Made by a program: the position numbers and the translations under genes
The notes under the pieces: generated by a model
The model's database searches: none
Seen by the model: the letters and a program-made list of their open reading frames with translations, nothing else
Told to the model about the DNA's origin: nothing
NCBI GenBank assembly: GCA_038502055.1
Contig: JAXRKN010000044.1
Span: 1,460,001 to 1,524,000 of the forward strand
Reading direction: 5' to 3'
Length of the DNA: 64,000 nt
From: Tanytarsus gracilentus
Lineage: Eukaryota > Arthropoda > Insecta > Diptera > Chironomidae
Shown here: positions 59,947-64,000 of the stretch, piece after piece
How the letters are laid out: each line of letters starts with the position of its first letter
How positions within the stretch are numbered: position 1 is the first letter of the stretch

Positions 59947-61404
59947 TTAGATTTCAGGTTCTTCTTCGTACTCAGGAAAAGCGGGAAAATCGATGACCGA
60001 GTCAATCCAATCTTTAAAAGCAGAAACGTGGGTGTAAACGTCAGGCAGTCCTTTTCCGCATGGCACACCCCAGGAAACTGTTAAAAAATAATTAATAACA
60101 ATTTAAATTTGTAGTAATTGAATTTACCAATCGCAATTAAAGCTCCATCACTGACCAAAGGACCACCTTAAAAATATTTTGTTAAAATTTTAAAAAAACT
60201 TTTTTTTGCACTCACCAGAATCTTCAAATTTTTCCATAAATTGCATGCAATTAAAATTCTAAAAGTAAATTCAAACATTAAAGGTAATTAATCTTGACCG
60301 CTCACCTCCCATGCATGCACCATGTCCACTCGCAGTTGTTTCAGTCATCGCGCAAACATTTGTTGAAAAAACTCTCTCAGAATTTTGCTTCGACATTTTT
60401 TCACGACAATCCTCAAGTGAAATTGTTTTGACCTTTAACCATTGCATTTTCTCTGGACTTGTGTACGAGCTCGAGTCAATGTAGCCCCATCTAACGATTT
60501 AATCTCTAATTGTCGGTCATGATATGATAATTAAGTAAGTACAATTACCCCGAGACGATGGCCTCACTATCGGACGGCAATGGCATAGCTTGCATCTTAA
60601 CCGGCTTAACATTGACCGTAAATTCAATAAAATTCTCCGTTTTAACCATCGAAATGTCATTGCGAAGTGTTTTAGACTTAAAGAGAGATTTTAAAATTAT
60701 AAAAATTTGCAGATCGTTAATTTAACGTATTTCAAAAAATTGAATTCTGTTTCTTGGAAATTTAACTTTGATTAACGGATTAAAAATATTTAAATAATTA
60801 ATTTACAAATTTTGTCTCTTCGCTTTATCAAAGACACAAATTTATCAACCTGAATATTTAAATTTAATTTATACGTTTCAAATTTGGTCGTTTTTAAGAA
60901 ACAAATTTCAACTCTTTAACTCATAAAAATTTTACGATCGATCATAAAATATTAAAATTTACATCGAAATCTGGATGCGTTGCTATCTGAATGATATTGT
61001 GTTTTGTGCCGTACTCCTTTGATTTGCCGGTCGCTCCGACAACGGCGATAAATGCAGACGGTTGCTTTTTATCAGTGCAGTGGCCTTGTAGAGATTAAAT
61101 TTGAAATGTCATGAAAGCAGCGAAATTTCTCAATTACTCACCAGCTGTTCCGAGCCATCGCTCAGTTAAAATAAAAGCACCACAAAAATGTGTGTTAAGC
61201 ACTGACGTACGAAGTGAGGCCTGATAAGGAAATTGATCATCCGTCTCTATTGAGAAGCCGCCAACAATTTTCTGATGATAATTTCCCGGAATTCCAGCGA
61301 CTAAAAAGTGACGCAAAAATTTGAGATTGTCGAGAAGTTGAAAAAATTTTACCGTCTGAACGACCAAATACGAAAACTATTAAAAATAATATTGAAAAGT
61401 TCAT
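59947..61404 (-). CDS. Secreted chymotrypsin-like serine protease with a 6-nt microexon
   Basis: Minus-strand exons: 61404-61353, 61300-61142, 61084-60963, 60676-60549, 60490-60306, 60221-60216 (6 nt), 60166-60128, 60077-59947. They join in phase to 273 residues. A signal peptide (MNFSILFLIVFVFG) precedes the activation site HQK|IVGGF. The triad is His in TAGHC (codon split by an intron), Asp in RNDISMV and Ser in GDSGGP. The Asp-Ser of GDSGGP exists only if ATTCTG (60221-60216) is used as an exon. Position 189 is Gly (SGHGACMGDSGGP) and the later PDVYTHV has Asp at 226, as in insect chymotrypsins, so a non-trypsin, hydrophobic P1 preference is likely. An acidic tail (EYEEEPEI) ends the protein. 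Confidence 0.88.
60216..60221 (-). other. 6-nt microexon encoding the catalytic Ser of the protease
   Basis: Minus strand: the previous exon ends GGGAG|gtgag (60306), the microexon is ATTCTG between ...ttgaag and gtgagtgc, and the next exon starts after ttaag with GTGGTCCT. Joining gives GGA GAT TCT GGT GGT CCT, i.e. Gly-Asp-Ser-Gly-Gly-Pro. Flanking introns are about 84 and 49 nt. The larger exon that would start after the better TTTTAG acceptor runs into a stop at once. Confidence 0.7.
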
Positions 61405-63640
61405 TGCAAACTTAAACTGACTCGGTCGGATGAAAAGTGACAAATTGTCTGCACTCCTTTATATAGAAAATTATTTTATCTTATCACTGTCGAGGTAAAA
61501 TTGTCTTGTTTCCTTCCTGAGATGTCGAGGGGATTGTGAGGTGATGATGTGACATTCAATATGAAAATTTTAATTTTTAATTTTCCATTTTGGATGAATT
61601 TAAAAAAATTTCTTATTAAAATTTTAAATTTAAATGAAAATGGTGACAAAACTTATCAAACCCCAAATTCATTAAATTTGTCATCGTCGGAGACAAAAAA
61701 TGACGAGAAACTAAAAATTGTTTTTAGTTTTGTTTTGGTAACATCTGAAGAATGAATAAAATAATTTTAAAAATAAAACATTTAAAAATTTTTAATTTCT
61801 GTATCAAAATTAATTTCGAAAAACTTTTTGAGTTGAAATTTATTGATGAAAATTTTTACACTTCCGTATTTTATTTTTAACTTGTTTGATTTTTTGTCGT
61901 GCAATTTTTCTCGGAATTGTTTTTGTGAAGATATCACAAAATCTTGAAAATTTTAAGGTCTTAAAAAAATTAAGAAATTTTGAGTTAAATGGTCACGTTC
62001 TTTTTTAAATTTTTATTAAAAATTTTATTTATTTCTTGATTTTTAAACCCTTAAGGATTTTTCCTTGAAAATAAGTAATTAAGATTGGAATCCATTGTAA
62101 AAAAATACGAAAAATCCCGGAATTAATTTTTGTCTATAATCAGTTCTAGTTCATTGTTAGACCTCTGCCTCTAACCAATTTAATTTAAAATTCTTGATCT
62201 TAAAAAAATGCAAAACAATTTTATCCTGTAAATCGTGATCGTTTTAAATGGCGATCAACGAAAGGAATTTAAAAAAATTGAATTCAATTCACACAAAGCA
62301 CATGTTTACGATTTGATTAATTATCGTCTTTTGAACTTGATGTCAATGTTCACTTTCATTCGAATGCGTTTAAACATGTCGAGATTCCAATTTAGATATT
62401 GTTGAAAGATTTTCTATCGAAAATAGTTCAAATTAATGTCTTAACTGACATCAAGTGACAGATGAGAAAAAAATGTTCAAGTTCACACGCTGAAAGTCAT
62501 TAAGAATATTTAACATGAGATTTGGATGTTTTTAAACACCTACATTGAATTTATTTCTATTCATCTTTTTATAACACGATTCTTGTGTGAGCATGAATGA
62601 CATTCTTATGATTTCCTTTTCATCTTAAATTTTTGAGATTTTTAGAATCAAATTGAAATTGAATCATATTTGAAATTTTTAGGGGTCATTCGTAAATTCC
62701 GTCTCAAGATTTTCACTCATAAAAATTTATTTTTTTATTTGAATTTAAATTTTTTATTGAACTTTTTAAATGTTTTAAAAATTTCCTAAGAGACGTCATA
62801 TGCTGATTAACCCCAATTGCAAAAAAATAATGACAAAAATCCTTCAAAAAATTTAAGTGAAAGACTTTCACTATATTTCAGCATTCAACTTTTAATTAAA
62901 TTCTTTTGTCTTTTTAAACTTCCATCTATGGCATCGCCGATCGAAAGCAAAACATGAGTTAATTAGCATCGTGCCATTCCACGATGTTGATTACAAAATC
63001 GGAAAGAAAATTATGCAATTTACGAAGAGAGAAAATATTTTTCAGTAGCTGATTTTCAAATTGTACAATAAGAGTGCAATAGAGGAGGAAATGTTTTGTG
63101 ACATTCTTTTAACCGTCTTGTACAACGAAGTGCTTTTGAGTTGAAATTTATTGGCGACAAAGTAAATAAAAGTGTGCTGGTAAATGTCATCCGTAAAAGG
63201 GAAAAATTACAAATTACAACTCATCTAAAAAACATGCTGCTTTGTTCTCACGTGTTACTGAAAATTGTTAACAACAATGAGGTTCGATGATCAATGCAAG
63301 GGGAGGCAAACACTGGCCATAATGAAAATTATCAAAAGTTAAATTTTTGTGATTAAAAATTTTTATATAAATTTTTGTGTAAAATTTATTTTGGATATTT
63401 TCTGAAAATTTTAAAAATTATGAGTTCTCCACCCCTTTACAATTTCTAAAAAAATATCCAACCCTCGATTATTATTAAAAGGTCAACGAAAAATTTCTGT
63501 AATTTTTTTGTCTGTGGTAGCTCGATGTTAAACATCATGTTCTAGTTCCACATGAAGACCGCCAAAAATTTCCAATTACTCACAATTTAATTTTAAATGA
63601 GAATTAAATTCATTTTGATTTAAAAATTGACTTCGAGAGG
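61405..63640. other. Intergenic region upstream of the chymotrypsin gene
   Basis: 2.2 kb of very AT-rich DNA. A TATA box (CTATATAA, minus strand, 61466-61459) lies about 55 bp upstream of the protease ATG, with TCAGT at 61420-61416. The rest shows nothing recognisable. Confidence 0.6.
61459..61466 (-). promoter_or_regulatory. TATA box of the chymotrypsin-like gene
   Basis: CTATATAAAGG on the minus strand, upstream of a short leader. Transcription would start about 61435-61418, giving a leader of roughly 15-30 nt, similar to the trypsin gene on the other side of spire. Confidence 0.7.
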
Positions 63641-63945
63641 ATGAGAAATTTTTTAATATTCTTCTTTTTGTTCCTTCAAATTTTGGAGTTAATAAATTGC
63701 GTTGGATTTAATTCGTCGAAAAATAACATCAATGGTTCTGCTGGTGGAGTTGTGATGCAGTCTAAGATGGGAAGACTAATGATGCCGACAGACTTAAATC
63801 ACGGGTGAGGTAAAAGTCGATTTATTTATTTTTAATTTTTAACTTTTTAATTTTTAGTGTCATTAGTGAGTCAACAAGAAATATTCCAGGATTAATTTTG
63901 TTTCCATTTCTCACCGCAATTTTATTAAAATACTTTTTTCTGTAA
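63641..63945 (+). CDS. Small secreted or GPI-anchor-like protein, unknown function
   Basis: Two exons, 63641-63804 and 63858-63945, join through a 53-nt GT-AG intron (CAC GG|gtgagg ... tttttag|T) to encode 83 residues. The protein has a strong signal peptide (MRNFLIFFFLFLQILELINC), a short polar middle rich in Gly, Asn, Ser and Met, and a hydrophobic C-terminus (GLILFPFLTAILLKYFFL) right before the stop. This is the layout of a GPI-anchored precursor; Ser/Glu/Ser/Thr residues before the hydrophobic end could hold the attachment site. A type I membrane peptide is the alternative. AATAAA at 63970-63975 supports a complete transcript. I recognise no homologue. Confidence 0.6.
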
Positions 63946-64000
63946 TTCTCAACGAATTTGAAATTTTTGAATAAAATTCTCTTGTAAAAAAAATCTGGCA

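Noticed and set aside
60216..60265. A 44-nt exon from the TTTTAG acceptor instead of the 6-nt microexon
   Set aside because: In the required phase it reads into a stop after one codon, and in the other phases it does not join to GDSGGP.
1..64000. CRISPR arrays, rRNA, tRNA genes or bacterial operons
   Set aside because: None seen by eye; direct repeats found are transposon tandem units without spacers of CRISPR type, and genes are intron-split eukaryotic ones.

Overview
The window is AT-rich, intron-dense eukaryotic DNA. Short GT-AG introns, a TATA box plus TCAGT-type initiator, and protein families that match fly and mosquito relatives point to an insect, most likely a lower (nematoceran) dipteran. 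No prokaryotic operon, CRISPR array, rRNA or tRNA was recognised. All gene models were assembled by hand from splice signals and reading phase; exon coordinates are in the entries.

Positions 1-8.2 kb are gene-dense. A 3' end, probably of Sec62, is followed by three tandem head-to-tail paralogues of mitochondrial enoyl-CoA delta-isomerase (ECI1 family), the middle one with altered active-site motifs. Next come a dithiol glutaredoxin on the minus strand, a thioredoxin-like protein with a DUF4746-type extension, and a secreted trypsin.

Positions 8.6-58.1 kb are one large gene, spire (actin nucleator: KIND, four WH2 motifs, Spir-box, modified FYVE). Its exons make up about 2.6 kb of roughly 49 kb. 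The sequence supports three products: a full-length protein, an N-terminal KIND+WH2 form ending at an alternative 3' exon near 38.7 kb, and a C-terminal Spir-box/FYVE form from an internal promoter near 51.5 kb. A four-TM membrane protein gene is nested antisense in the first intron. The introns also hold mobile DNA: a 3.6-kb foldback-type element with tandem-repeat arms and a 9-bp target duplication (47.3-50.9 kb), two inverted copies of a Helentron/DINE-like non-autonomous element (25.9 kb, and 49.0 kb nested inside the foldback element), and a small MITE-like hairpin (36.2 kb).

Positions 58-64 kb hold a chymotrypsin-like protease on the minus strand, whose catalytic Asp-Ser pair appears to be supplied by a 6-nt microexon, and at the window edge a small two-exon gene for a secreted or membrane-anchored 83-residue protein.

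The most interesting items are the frame-neutral 6-nt microexon, the foldback element, the ECI paralogue with an intron in its missing catalytic codon, and the spire isoform architecture with start-stop uORFs.
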